A stretch of DNA of 64,000 nt from Chondrus crispus (taxonomy: Eukaryota; Rhodophyta; Florideophyceae; Gigartinales; Gigartinaceae): contig NW_005179179.1 of the NCBI RefSeq assembly GCF_000350225.1, positions 32,609 to 96,608 of the forward strand, read 5' to 3'. Made by a program: the position numbers and the translations under genes. The first letter of the stretch is position 1, and every line of letters starts with the position of its first letter. Under the pieces are notes generated by a model. That model was not told the origin of the DNA. It did no database searches and worked only from the letters and a program-made list of their open reading frames with translations. This document shows positions 53,626 to 62,271 of this stretch, piece by piece.

Positions 53626-56600
53626 TGTCTTCCTTCTTCTGAGCCAGAACTGCTCCCACTGCCATGTTGGATGCATCTGTTTCGACCACGAAGGGTTCGT
53701 CAAACTTCGGGAGCGCCAACAGCGGAGGAGACGTCACCCTCTTCTTCAACTCCTGGAAGGCGGTCCGCATCCCTTCCGTAAATTCAAATTCGACTTTGGT
53801 AGAAGTAGCAGCATGCAACGATGCAGAGACTTCTGCGAACTTAGGGATAAATCGGCGGTAATACCCTGCTAGTCCAAGGAAGCTTCGTAACTCCGTCTTG
53901 GTGCGCGGCTCGGGGGTGTCCCAAATGATCGATGTCTTCTCTGGATCGACGTCAATCCTTTTCTTTCCGATGACGTGCCCCAATGGCCTGGTCTGTGATT
54001 GCGCGAAGGAACACTTCGCAAGCTTCAACTTCAATCCACTGCGAGAAATCAGCTCGAACACTTCAATCAAGTGGTCAGCATGGACGTCCAAGGACTTCGA
54101 AAAGATGACCACGTCATCAAGGTATAGTCGGACGAATGGCAGGTCTCTGAATACGCCATCCATCATCCTTTGAAATGTTGAAGGAGCGTTCATGAGCCCG
54201 AATGGCATCACTTCAAATTGAAACGTCCCGTACCGACAGACAAACGTCGTCTGTTCTTTGCAACATGAAGGCATCCGCACTTGCCAATAACCCGAGAACA
54301 AGTCTAGGGTCGTGAATACTTTGCTTCCTTCAAGGTCGTCGAATATCTCTTCCATTTTAGGCAACGGCCACTTGTCGGCCTTCATCACGCGGTTAAGCGC
54401 GCGGTAGTCAACACAGAAGCGAGGTTTCCCGTCCTTCTTCGTTGCGATGACGACCGGAAACGACCAAGGAGCTACAGAGGGGGTAATGATCCCTGCCTTC
54501 TGCATCTTCTCGATCTCCTCACGCACTATCGCGTTGTGTCTCGGAGGGAGCCTCCGAACGGCGTGCGAAATGGGTCTGTCGTCATTTAACTCAAACGAAT
54601 ATGACACAGGGATATCTGCCGGCCTGAGGTCGTCCAAAGACCATGCAGCTATTCCCATACTCTTGATAGAACACATTATGCGGTCGGCGTTCTCTCTGCT
54701 GATATGGCTCAGCTTAGACATGAGAAGTTCCTCCTTCTCATCTCTTTTCTCTTTCTCATCCGCCGGCTCGTACTCTGAGCCTTCCGCAGCTAGGTCCAGA
54801 AGTCCAGCATGAGGATCTTCGTCCTCAGTGACTGCTCCCGCCCAGGCAGGGTCTGGTTCAAACGGCACCCTTTCACGCAGAGAAAGGACGAAGTCTTCAT
54901 CCGTGTCAGTCGAGTCAGCCGGCACGGCCCCCGAGTCTGACGTGAAGTCCTCACTGTCGGTAGCGGATCCCGGCTTCTTATGGTCTTCATCCATCTCAAG
55001 ACTCAGTCGAATCGTCTTATCACCCACAGTTACTTGGCCATGCCGTTGCCCCAAGTCAATGCACGTTTGGAGCTCCTCTAACGACGGCATCCACACGATG
55101 ACGTCGTACGGTGTTCCCGTAACGACAAGGAAGTCCATCATGCCCACCAGTCCCCCAAACGAGACGGGGACCTGGCGCAGTGATCCAACACAAGGGGAGC
55201 TCTTCCCATCTGCCACAGTGATGTGTTTCTTCGTAGTCTCTGGCGTCAGAGAAAGTCTCTTCATGAGGTGCGGCGACATGATGTTCGGCACCGCACCCGA
55301 ATCCAGTAGTGCTTGAGCATCAGTTCCATAAACTTGAACAGTAACTACCCGAGGACGCCTCGGGAAGACATTCGTGTGGCCCGCAAACCCGCGAGAACGC
55401 CCCAATCTCCTGGATAGAAGGCGCTCCATCTCCTTCCTTGCTCCTTCAGCGTCTCCACGGACAAGTTGTCCAAATGTTAGACCAGACGGCGCATTCGCCA
55501 GCTCTGACACGACGTTGTACTTGCCGACGTGCTCCTGGAGTGCCGCCTTCTTTGGAACATTCTTCTTCTTCTGGCGTGCAGGCTTCACTCTCGGCACTCT
55601 CAGCGGCTTGTTCCAGGGGAGAGTTTCCGTAGGAGCTACCGGAGTGAGATTCAGCAGCCTCGGGATCGAAACTTCTTCACGGTTCTTCGACTGCTTCGGC
55701 AAGGCCTCTCCTTCGGCGTTGCGTTTCGTAGCTGCCACCAATTCTCCCTTGGTGGTCTCAGTTATGACCGTGACCTGCTTCGAGTCTCTGGTAGCCTTGT
55801 CACCGGCGTCGTTGGCAGAACCGCCTGCTTTGGGGCCATAAGCGCTTCCTGTGCCAGCGTTATTTTGACGACGTGCATGAGCCACATTCTTTCTAGCAAA
55901 GCGGGACCAGCAAGTCTCCGTCGCGTGTCCAATCTTTCCACACGTTGGGCCACGAGTATCACGGTGAGGGTTGGAATGACAACGAGTCGCTGAATGCCCT
56001 GGTTCCTTGCAATAGGAACATGTCCAACTCGTATCACTGTCCCCTGGCGTCTGTCGTTTCTTCATCATCAGTGACAGTTCCGCCAGCTGGTTGGTGATGG
56101 CGTCTACCTTGTTCTCCAGCTTGTCCTGTCGAGGATCCACATCAGAACGCATCAATACGCGCTTGAGCATCACAGGTTCAACGGACTGCGCAGCAGTTTT
56201 CGCCGCCTTGAAGGCGTCACGGCCTGCAGCAAAGTCCTTCACGGTCTTCATTAGTTCTTCTTGCGTCGTCGGAGAACGATAGATCGCCAACTGAGCAACA
56301 TCCAAATGTGTTATTACGGCATTGCGAAGCAAGCCGTACTTTGCCTCGTCGTTGAAACCAGCCCTCCTGTAGAGCTTGTCCATTTCATCCATCGAAGTAA
56401 GCAAGTTCCTACCATCCAGTCGGCAACTCATAGCCTTCTGGATGTTTTCTTCTGGCCTCGGTGCCTCCGTAAAACGGTCAGACAGGGCGCTCTTCACACC
56501 GTCCCAGTTACTGGCGGCCTCGGTCAGACTCCCATTATGACTATACGTGTCATAGTAATATTCGAACGCGGCACCCTCGAGGTGGCATAGGATAGCTCCT

Positions 56601-56746
56601 GCCTTCTCCTCGTCAGGCTTGCCGCGCATAATGATGTTCTCGTATACAAACAGAAACTTGGAAACATCTGACCCGTTCGACCCATCGTAGGTAACAGGGT
56701 TAGGGCCCGCACTTGTGTCTGCGTCGGCCCTCCACAAGAGTACCAT
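53588..56746 (-). CDS. gag-pol: TE-D gag, protease and reverse transcriptase
   Basis: A long ORF. The start taken is MVLLWRADADT at 56746; the frame is also open upstream through the LTR. Gag has a capsid-like region (ILCHLEGAAFEYYYDTYSHNG...) and zinc knuckles, CSYCKEPGHSATRC followed by a second (CGKIGHATETC) that lacks its first Cys. Protease: ALLDSGAVPNIMS. RT: SYSFELNDDRPISHAVRRLP, FCVDYRALNRV, TTLDLFSGYWQV, MPFGLMNAPSTFQRMMD and the active site YLDDVVIF. RNase H begins (VVETDASNMAVGAVLAQKKEDK) and is cut by a frameshift. All RT catalytic Asp residues are present. Confidence 0.9.
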   Translation of the reverse strand: MVLLWRADADTSAGPNPVTYDGSNGSDVSKFLFVYENIIMRGKPDEEKAGAILCHLEGAAFEYYYDTYSHNGSLTEAASNWDGVKSALSDRFTEAPRPEENIQKAMSCRLDGRNLLTSMDEMDKLYRRAGFNDEAKYGLLRNAVITHLDVAQLAIYRSPTTQEELMKTVKDFAAGRDAFKAAKTAAQSVEPVMLKRVLMRSDVDPRQDKLENKVDAITNQLAELSLMMKKRQTPGDSDTSWTCSYCKEPGHSATRCHSNPHRDTRGPTCGKIGHATETCWSRFARKNVAHARRQNNAGTGSAYGPKAGGSANDAGDKATRDSKQVTVITETTKGELVAATKRNAEGEALPKQSKNREEVSIPRLLNLTPVAPTETLPWNKPLRVPRVKPARQKKKNVPKKAALQEHVGKYNVVSELANAPSGLTFGQLVRGDAEGARKEMERLLSRRLGRSRGFAGHTNVFPRRPRVVTVQVYGTDAQALLDSGAVPNIMSPHLMKRLSLTPETTKKHITVADGKSSPCVGSLRQVPVSFGGLVGMMDFLVVTGTPYDVIVWMPSLEELQTCIDLGQRHGQVTVGDKTIRLSLEMDEDHKKPGSATDSEDFTSDSGAVPADSTDTDEDFVLSLRERVPFEPDPAWAGAVTEDEDPHAGLLDLAAEGSEYEPADEKEKRDEKEELLMSKLSHISRENADRIMCSIKSMGIAAWSLDDLRPADIPVSYSFELNDDRPISHAVRRLPPRHNAIVREEIEKMQKAGIITPSVAPWSFPVVIATKKDGKPRFCVDYRALNRVMKADKWPLPKMEEIFDDLEGSKVFTTLDLFSGYWQVRMPSCCKEQTTFVCRYGTFQFEVMPFGLMNAPSTFQRMMDGVFRDLPFVRLYLDDVVIFSKSLDVHADHLIEVFELISRSGLKLKLAKCSFAQSQTRPLGHVIGKKRIDVDPEKTSIIWDTPEPRTKTELRSFLGLAGYYRRFIPKFAEVSASLHAATSTKVEFEFTEGMRTAFQELKKRVTSPPLLALPKFDEPFVVETDASNMAVGAVLAQKKEDKKVHRYNTPAGR
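56729..56746 (-). other. TE-D primer binding site overlapping the gag start codon
   Basis: Directly after the 5' LTR the minus strand reads TGGTACTCTTGTGGAGG, beginning with the TGG expected opposite a tRNA CCA end. The gag ATG is formed by the last base of the LTR plus the first two of this site. Confidence 0.55.
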
Positions 56747-57017
56747 GTTGTCGGTGAAATGGGGGAGGCCGTTTTGGGGAGCGTGGCGATCCGTGGTGAG
56801 GGTCCGCCTAGTTTCCTTCTCCCCCTTTTTCCCGGCAGCACCCGTCACCCTCACTCTTTTATTTCTACGAAATTCCTTCCAGAAGCGTCTACGCGTCCGG
56901 CCCGGATTCCGCCGGGCCGTCCGCATGCGCTTCTCTAAAATTCAAATAAAATCTCGGACTACAGAATAAAATCTCCCTCTACAGTAAAATGCAATTTTTC
57001 CCTAAAAATATCTCACA
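56746..57017 (-). repeat. TE-D 5' LTR (272 bp)
   Basis: Same length as the 3' copy and about 94-95 percent identical by eye. It ends, in element sense, with CACCGACAACA. AGCAT follows on the plus strand as target duplicate. Confidence 0.9.
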
Positions 57018-57022
57018 AGCAT

Positions 57023-57362
57023 GTCAGAATCGCAGGTTTTTGTGGAAATTGATGGCCATTTTTGCGCTACTCACGGCACCCTACTCTTTCGGGTCATTGA
57101 AGGGGTACTTTGAGCGCCTGTACGCGTCAATGTACACTGTGTATAGGGGTGAAACTCCACGGGAAATAGCACGCGTCTGTAAGCACTTACTGACAGCCGG
57201 GCGTCTCGCTATACCCGCCTCGCCGCCGACCCATAAGTAGTAGAAGCGAACTGTCCTATCCTGCCACCTCTCCTCCCCATTTCTATTTCTCTTGCGAGAA
57301 ATTCCCCTCAGCAAGCGAGGCGGTGACACATTCTACGGAGTGCGGCCAGAGCACTCAGAGAG
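57023..57362 (+). other. Leader region of the DIRS-like element
   Basis: The sequence from the TE-D target duplicate to the first DIRS-type ORF. A frame across it reads FERLYASMYTVYRGETPREIARVCKHLL and then stops; I do not recognise it. If TE-C and TE-D are removed, this DNA joins sequence ending at 42096, so the original flank of TE-E lies left of TE-C. Confidence 0.35.
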
Positions 57363-58028
57363 ATGACTGAACAAGCAACTGACCTGTCCGAAGTCCCGCG
57401 GCCCCCCGCGGTCGTGCAGCCCGCGCTCGCCGTGAGGGCCGCCTGGGAAAGCGCGGTACCATCGCGTCGGGACTACGGAGATGTGGTATCAGAGCTAAGC
57501 TCTCTCAAGATGGTAGGTGAAGGAAGCGTTTTCGAGCGGGGGCCCCATGTGCCCGTCACGCACATGGGGTACTTCAAACCTCCCGCGGACGCCTTCCTCT
57601 CTGAGTTGAGGTCGAGGGACCGGCGGTTGGCTAAAGAATGGGAATACATCAACGCTGCCGGAGTTTGGACTGAGCTGGGTGTGGCGGCTTTGGGGGTGGC
57701 CAGGGACCAGACGGAGGACGTGCCAAGCCTAGCGCGCAAGTTAGCTCTAGCGAAGAAGGCGATGAATGCTGCGCTCGAGGTGTTGTCTATGAGGGCGCAG
57801 TACTTTAGGGAGATCACTGAGCAGGGAGTTGAGCCTGCCCGGTTGATGTCCTTCCTGGTGGAGCAAGGACACGACGCTGTATTCTCTGAATCATACCGCT
57901 CCGTCAGGGAGGCGTTGAAGAGCAAGCTGGAGGTCGAGGCTGCGAAGATGCTGGCCAAGGCGCGATTGGAGAAGGCTACGGGGAACAGAAACAATGGACC
58001 CCCGCAGGCGGGGTCCAGTGATCAGTGA
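57363..58028 (+). CDS. TE-E first ORF, gag-like, 221 aa
   Basis: A complete ORF from ATG (MTEQATDLSEVPRPP) to TGA, 18 bp before the RT frame starts. It is mostly helical, with charged residues (DVPSLARKLALAKKAMNAALEVL...SVREALKSKLEVEAAKMLAKA), and ends in a polar tail. It has no zinc knuckle. In DIRS-type elements the first ORF is a gag-like protein of unknown fold, and its position here argues for the same. Sequence alone would not identify it. Confidence 0.6.
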   Translation: MTEQATDLSEVPRPPAVVQPALAVRAAWESAVPSRRDYGDVVSELSSLKMVGEGSVFERGPHVPVTHMGYFKPPADAFLSELRSRDRRLAKEWEYINAAGVWTELGVAALGVARDQTEDVPSLARKLALAKKAMNAALEVLSMRAQYFREITEQGVEPARLMSFLVEQGHDAVFSESYRSVREALKSKLEVEAAKMLAKARLEKATGNRNNGPPQAGSSDQ

Positions 58029-58046
58029 TGGCGAAAGACGGAGCCG

Positions 58047-60143
58047 GTGTCGCCGCAATGGGAAGGGGGAGGAGCACCATTGTGGCGCGGAACGGCCCTC
58101 AGGGCGGACGCTTGGCGTTCGGAGGTGGGGGCCAGTGAGTACCTGACGAGGCAGATCCGTTACGGGATATTGGATCTGCCTTCGGTGCCCTTTGAGGAAG
58201 GGTTGGTACTAGGGGAGCTCCCCCAGTCAGAGGAGGACAGGACATTTGGAAGGGATGATCTGGAGAGGGGGTGCAAAGAGGGGCTGTACGAGCGCGTGGG
58301 GTACGAAGAAGATATGGAGGCGGCGCAACGTGGACGAATGGTGTCCTCAGCTTTCACTGTGTGGCAGGGGAAGGGCGTCGACAGGCGCGGGCGATTTGTA
58401 ATTAATTTCAAACGCCAAAGCAGGCACTGGGAGAAGGGGTGAATCAAGATGGAGACACTGCATTCATTCGCCACACAGCTGCAAGGTGGGGATACACTAA
58501 TGTCGTGGGACATTAAGAGTGGGTACCGTCACTTCTATCTCCACCCGCGCATGCGCGAGTTCTTTCTCTTCCGCTACGACAGTTTCTTCTACCGTTGCAT
58601 TTCCCTGCCGTTCGGGTGGGGCCGGTCCGTGCTGCGGTTCACCAAGCTTCTGCGCCCGCTGGTGCAGCACCTGCGCGAGCGCCTGAGCTACCGCGTGCTG
58701 CCCTACATTGACGACTTCGCTTGCGCGCCCTCTCCGCTGGGGCGCCCGTCAACAAGAAGGGACTGTGCAAGAGCCGGACGAAGGTTGGCCGGGCTCTTCG
58801 GGCGGCTGGGGCTGGTGCGGCGCGAGAACAAGGGATGTGAGGAGGGGACGCCGGTCCTGGAGCATCTGGGCTGCGTTATCGACGCCGAGAAGATGCGCAT
58901 GTTTGCGTCCGAGAAGAAGGTCCTATGGCTGCGGCGGCTGGCGAAGGAGTTGTTGCTGGGCGCGCAGCTCAACCGGCGACTGGTGTCGCTCTGCAAGCTC
59001 CGCCATTTCTGCGGCGTCGCCGTGTCCATGACCCTCGCGCTCCCGCTTTCCCGCTTCTACGCTCGCAGCCTCTACTTCGACATGACCCTCGCCGGGCTGC
59101 GAGCAGCGGAGCGCGAGGAGCGAGGGCCAAGTACGAAGGGGGGCCTTGTTGCGACCGAAGCGAGCACCCTCGTAGTATTTTTCTGGGACGTTCCCGCTCA
59201 GGGAGACCAGAGGTTCGCTTTGATTCGAACTGTGCGCGATGAGATGGAGAAGGTCCGCCTGTGCCGGCAGTCGCTTCGCGACCTGCGGTACTGGCGCGCG
59301 CTGACGTGTGGGGAGGGTCGCGATCTCGTCCGCGTCGCTCCGGACCTGACGATGCACTCAGACGCTGCCGAGGTGGGCTACGGAGGAACGCTCGGCTCGG
59401 ATGTGCTGGCGGGATTGCAGGGTTTGTGGGAGAGTCAAGGTTTCCGGACGGCGGCCGACCGCGTGCAGTCGATCACTTTGACGGAGTTGAGAGCAGTTCG
59501 CATGTTGCTGCAGCGGCACTTCGCCGCGTACGTCAGCCGGCCGGACGTGCGCAAGCTTCTGCTGCACGAGGACAACCAAGCTGTCTGCCTCATCCTGAAC
59601 GCGATGGTGTCCTCTTCCAAGCCGATGATGGCGGAACTCCGGCGGCTGCACGTCATGATGCGAACGCTTGGGGTGTCGATCGAGGCCCGCTGGCTGCCTT
59701 CCTCCGTCAACCGATTCGCCGACGCCCTGTCCAGGACTTGGGACCCGGGCGACGTGCAGGCGACGACACAGCTCCTGGCATCCATACAGGACGAGCACCG
59801 GCTCGAATCGGTGGTGTTCGCATCCCGGCCGCTGGGTGAGACGGCTGTGGCACGCTGCAAGTACCTCGCGACGCAGATGACGGAGGACTGGGGCGACGGG
59901 AGGGCGCGGCTATGAAACCCCCCGTTCGATCTCCTCCCGTTGTTCGTTCGCAAGCTCGTGGCGGATGGTAGGAAGGGTGTCCTGGTGGCACTCCACTGGC
60001 CACCGCAAGCTTGGCATGCGCAGTTGGTGGCTCACCCCACCAGCTACAAGATCCTACAACCGGACGACGTCGCCTTCTCTCTACTGCGAAGTACGAAGAA
60101 GGGCAACGACGCCTGGTCCTTCGTACTCGCAACGATGGCGTAA
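58047..60143 (+). pseudogene. TE-E reverse transcriptase and RNase H of DIRS type
   Basis: One frame with TGA at 58440-58442 (EKG-stop-IKMETLHSF; Arg expected, CGA to TGA) and TGA at 59913-59915 (RL-stop-NPPFDLLPL). RT: MSWDIKSGYRHFYLHP, ISLPFGWGRS, LPYIDDFACAP active site, LEHLGCVIDAEKM. RNase H: TMHSDAAEVGYGGTL, TLTELRAVRMLL, LLHEDNQAVCLILN, SVNRFADALSR. After the second stop the frame keeps the DIRS-type end (VLVALHWPPQAWHAQL). The FGWGRSVLRF motif and the RNase H arrangement are those of DIRS/YR elements rather than LTR elements. Confidence 0.8.
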
Positions 60144-60931
60144 GGCTCGCATGGCAGGAGGAGATAAGGGATGCTGTGTTGTCGAGGTGCGGGGATGATG
60201 GCGCTACCGGTGGGGCCCAAGCGGCCGCAGACCTCCTCGCTGACTTCGGTTGGACGGCTGGGACCTGGCTCAACCGATCGAGCCAGATCAAGAAGTGGTT
60301 TAGATTCTGCCAAGAGCATGGTAGGCCTAAGCTAGGTGCGTCCGAGGGCGATGTCCTCGCTTACATCGGGTACGTGCATCTCGAGGGGCGCATAGGTCCG
60401 ACATCGATCGCCCAATACGTAACAGCGGTCTCGCGTTACCATGAGCTCCTCCATGCACCATCGCCCACTCACACGCCCCTCGTCTCCGCCCTGGTAAGGG
60501 CCTACGCAAACAAGCACGACCTCAAAGGGGTCGTCAAGAGTGCACGTATCGGTCTCTCCGCCGGCCTGGTGAGGCAATTGGTCGTCTATGGCCTGCAGAC
60601 CCCCGACGTCGACGAGGTCGGGTACTGTGCTTGCGTGCTCTTCGCTTTCGCCTTTCAGTATCGCCCCGTATCAGTTGCGCATCTCAAGGACAGCGACATC
60701 ACGGTCTCTCCGATGCTCGTGACGGCCGTCCCGACTCACTGCAAGGGCAAATCGCGCTCTCGGCCACTGCGGCCACTGCACCTGCAGTTGCCGACCAACC
60801 CCACTTGGAACAAGCCGACTCTCCCAACGTACTACTTCGCAAGTGGGTCTCCGGTCGGCTGTCCGACGTCGGACCCTTGGGGTACTACTGTACACGGCGG
60901 CGGGCGCGTGTACGCACGCTCGCTACAGTAG
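60143..60931 (+). pseudogene. TE-E tyrosine recombinase, C-terminally truncated
   Basis: Frame +2 relative to the RT frame and overlapping it; no ATG start is obvious (open from about 60011). The N-terminal SAM-like domain is clear (ADLLADFGWTAGTWLNRSSQIKKWFRFCQEHG; SIAQYVTAVSRYHELL). The catalytic domain starts with the first Arg in FAFQYRPVSVAHLKDSDI and a Lys-rich turn (THCKGKSRSRPL). The expected H-x-L-R and W...Y nucleophile motifs are absent, because the sequence changes after about 60840 to the tail shared with 2286-2450. The enzyme cannot be active as encoded. Confidence 0.7.
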
Positions 60932-61009
60932 CACCCGTCCTCCCGCGCGGTTATCATCTCCCCGGGGTGGTCGTGGTTCGGAATTGTACTACAGGCACAT
61001 ACAACGCCT

Positions 61010-61975
61010 GGAGGACGGATCCATACAAATATCCGAAACCACAGTAGCCAGAATCATACTCACCAAAACTGGCATCAATCCTCTAACCCGAAACGCACAC
61101 CGCCCCCCAAAAGCAGCTTTCACGATTGCACAAGAGGATCCACTTCTAGACCAACGCCAATCATTTCTCTTTCGACAAACCATCGGCGATCTCTGATCCC
61201 TAACTGACAGCACCAGACCCGACATACATCCAGATGTCAGTATGCATGCTTCAATCATGCATAAACAGGCACACACACACAAACAACACCTCCACGGGCT
61301 CCTACGCTACCTCAGCGGCACAGAAGACCACGGTATCCTATTAAAAGCGACTACCGAAAAAGCCGGTCCCAACCTCTGCACATACAGTGGCTCGGACTCT
61401 GCAAACGATCACGCACGCAGATCCAGAACCGGCTTTGTGAACATGTTCCAAGCTATACCTATCAGCTGGAAATCTGCCCGTTAGTCCGTCGCAGCAGACT
61501 CTACGTGCGAAACCGAATACTTTGCAGACACAGCGGCAACCCAACAAGCGCATTGGCTCCGCCGCCTCCTCTGTGACACCCAAACACCCGAAACAAAACC
61601 TACCCCTCTCTTTTTCAACAACGAAGCAACATTCCTAGTTGCACAAAACTCGGCTCCCACCAAACGCCGAAAATTCATCAACGTCAAACACCATCTCGTA
61701 CAAAACCATATCCAAAGAGGAACTCTCAAGATCCAACACATAATCTGTTGGATCTTAACAGTTCCTCTTGTGAAGTAGTCGGCTAGGTTTTCCTCAGATG
61801 GTACTATCATCTGAGGAAAGCCTAGCCGACTACTTCAAAAAACCCCTCGGACCCCAACGCACGCGAGACCTCCTCAACAAGCTCAGCCTCGTCGACCCAA
61901 AGCCCCCATTGGCGAACTCGGGGACTCTCAGACCGCACAATCCATTCGCCAATAGCAATTTTGTAGTGTAAGAAT
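61010..61975 (+). pseudogene. pol: Ty1/copia RT-RNase H remnant with internal inversion
   Basis: Plus-strand fragments in more than one frame: SETTVARIILTKTGINPL...DPLLDQRQSFLFRQTIGDL (end of the RT), HLHGLLRYLSGTEDHGILL, YSGSDSANDHARRSRTGFVNMFQAIPISWKSAR-stop-SVAADSTCETEYFADTAATQQAHWLRRLL (RNase H, DSD and ETEY motifs), and INVKHHLVQNHIQRGTLKIQH. The last expected motif, SEESLADYFKKPLGPQRTRDLL, follows only after a 100-bp stretch of inverted repeats. It belongs to a different copia lineage from TE-C. Confidence 0.75.
61716..61836. repeat. Two adjacent hairpins made from copia coding sequence
   Basis: Hairpin 1: arms 61716-61738 and 61746-61768, 23 bp, two mismatches, 7-base loop. Hairpin 2: arms 61772-61800 and 61808-61836, 29 bp, one mismatch, 7-base loop. 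The minus strand of the middle encodes PSEENLADYFTRGTVKIQQI, a second version of the plus-strand pieces RGTLKIQHI and SEESLADYF on either side. Confidence 0.8.
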
Positions 61976-62271
61976 GCACAGGACAGTCTGTCCCTCAGAG
62001 GACAGACTTAACCAACGAGCGACGACGAGTAACGAGGAAGTCATCGGTTTCCAGTTCACACAGAAATTACATCATTCCCAATTTGGTACGGTAGTGTACT
62101 GTAGCCTACATGTTCCATGGGTATCAAACAGCATTCCCATACCTCTCCTGTCACATATTTTGAAAATTACCAAACAGCATTGAAACCTCAGTTTCGCTTG
62201 AAGTGGATACTACGCAGAAGCCTGATATGGCTTGCGGCTTTTTTAACCAAAATAGTACCTACCCTTATTGT
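61976..62271. other. Non-coding, no gene recognised
   Basis: Short frames only. It lies between the end of the copia remnant (after a TTTTGTAGTGTAAG stretch) and the second long-repeat copy. Confidence 0.4.

Larger units (their letters stand above)
49758..57017 (-). mobile_element. TE-D: Ty3/gypsy LTR retrotransposon encoding an H3-tail-like protein
   Basis: A 7,260-bp element with 272-bp LTRs at both ends and the target duplication AGCAT (49753-49757 and 57018-57022). The LTRs differ at roughly 15 positions, so it is older than TE-B and TE-C. On the minus strand gag-pol runs from 56746 to 52020 with one frameshift. On the plus strand an accessory ORF (50468-51931) starts 438 bp from the 3' LTR and converges on pol. 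It lies only 42 bp right of TE-C: the two inserted into neighbouring sites. Confidence 0.93.
57363..60860 (+). mobile_element. TE-E: DIRS-like tyrosine-recombinase retrotransposon, incomplete
   Basis: Gag-like ORF, RT/RNase H of DIRS type, then an overlapping tyrosine recombinase ORF. There are no LTRs, no integrase and no target duplication in the sense of LTR elements. The recombinase loses its C-terminal half near 60860, and the following 130 bp match a segment at 2286-2450, so the true end is missing or rearranged. I could not identify the inverted or internal complementary repeats expected of DIRS. Confidence 0.7.
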
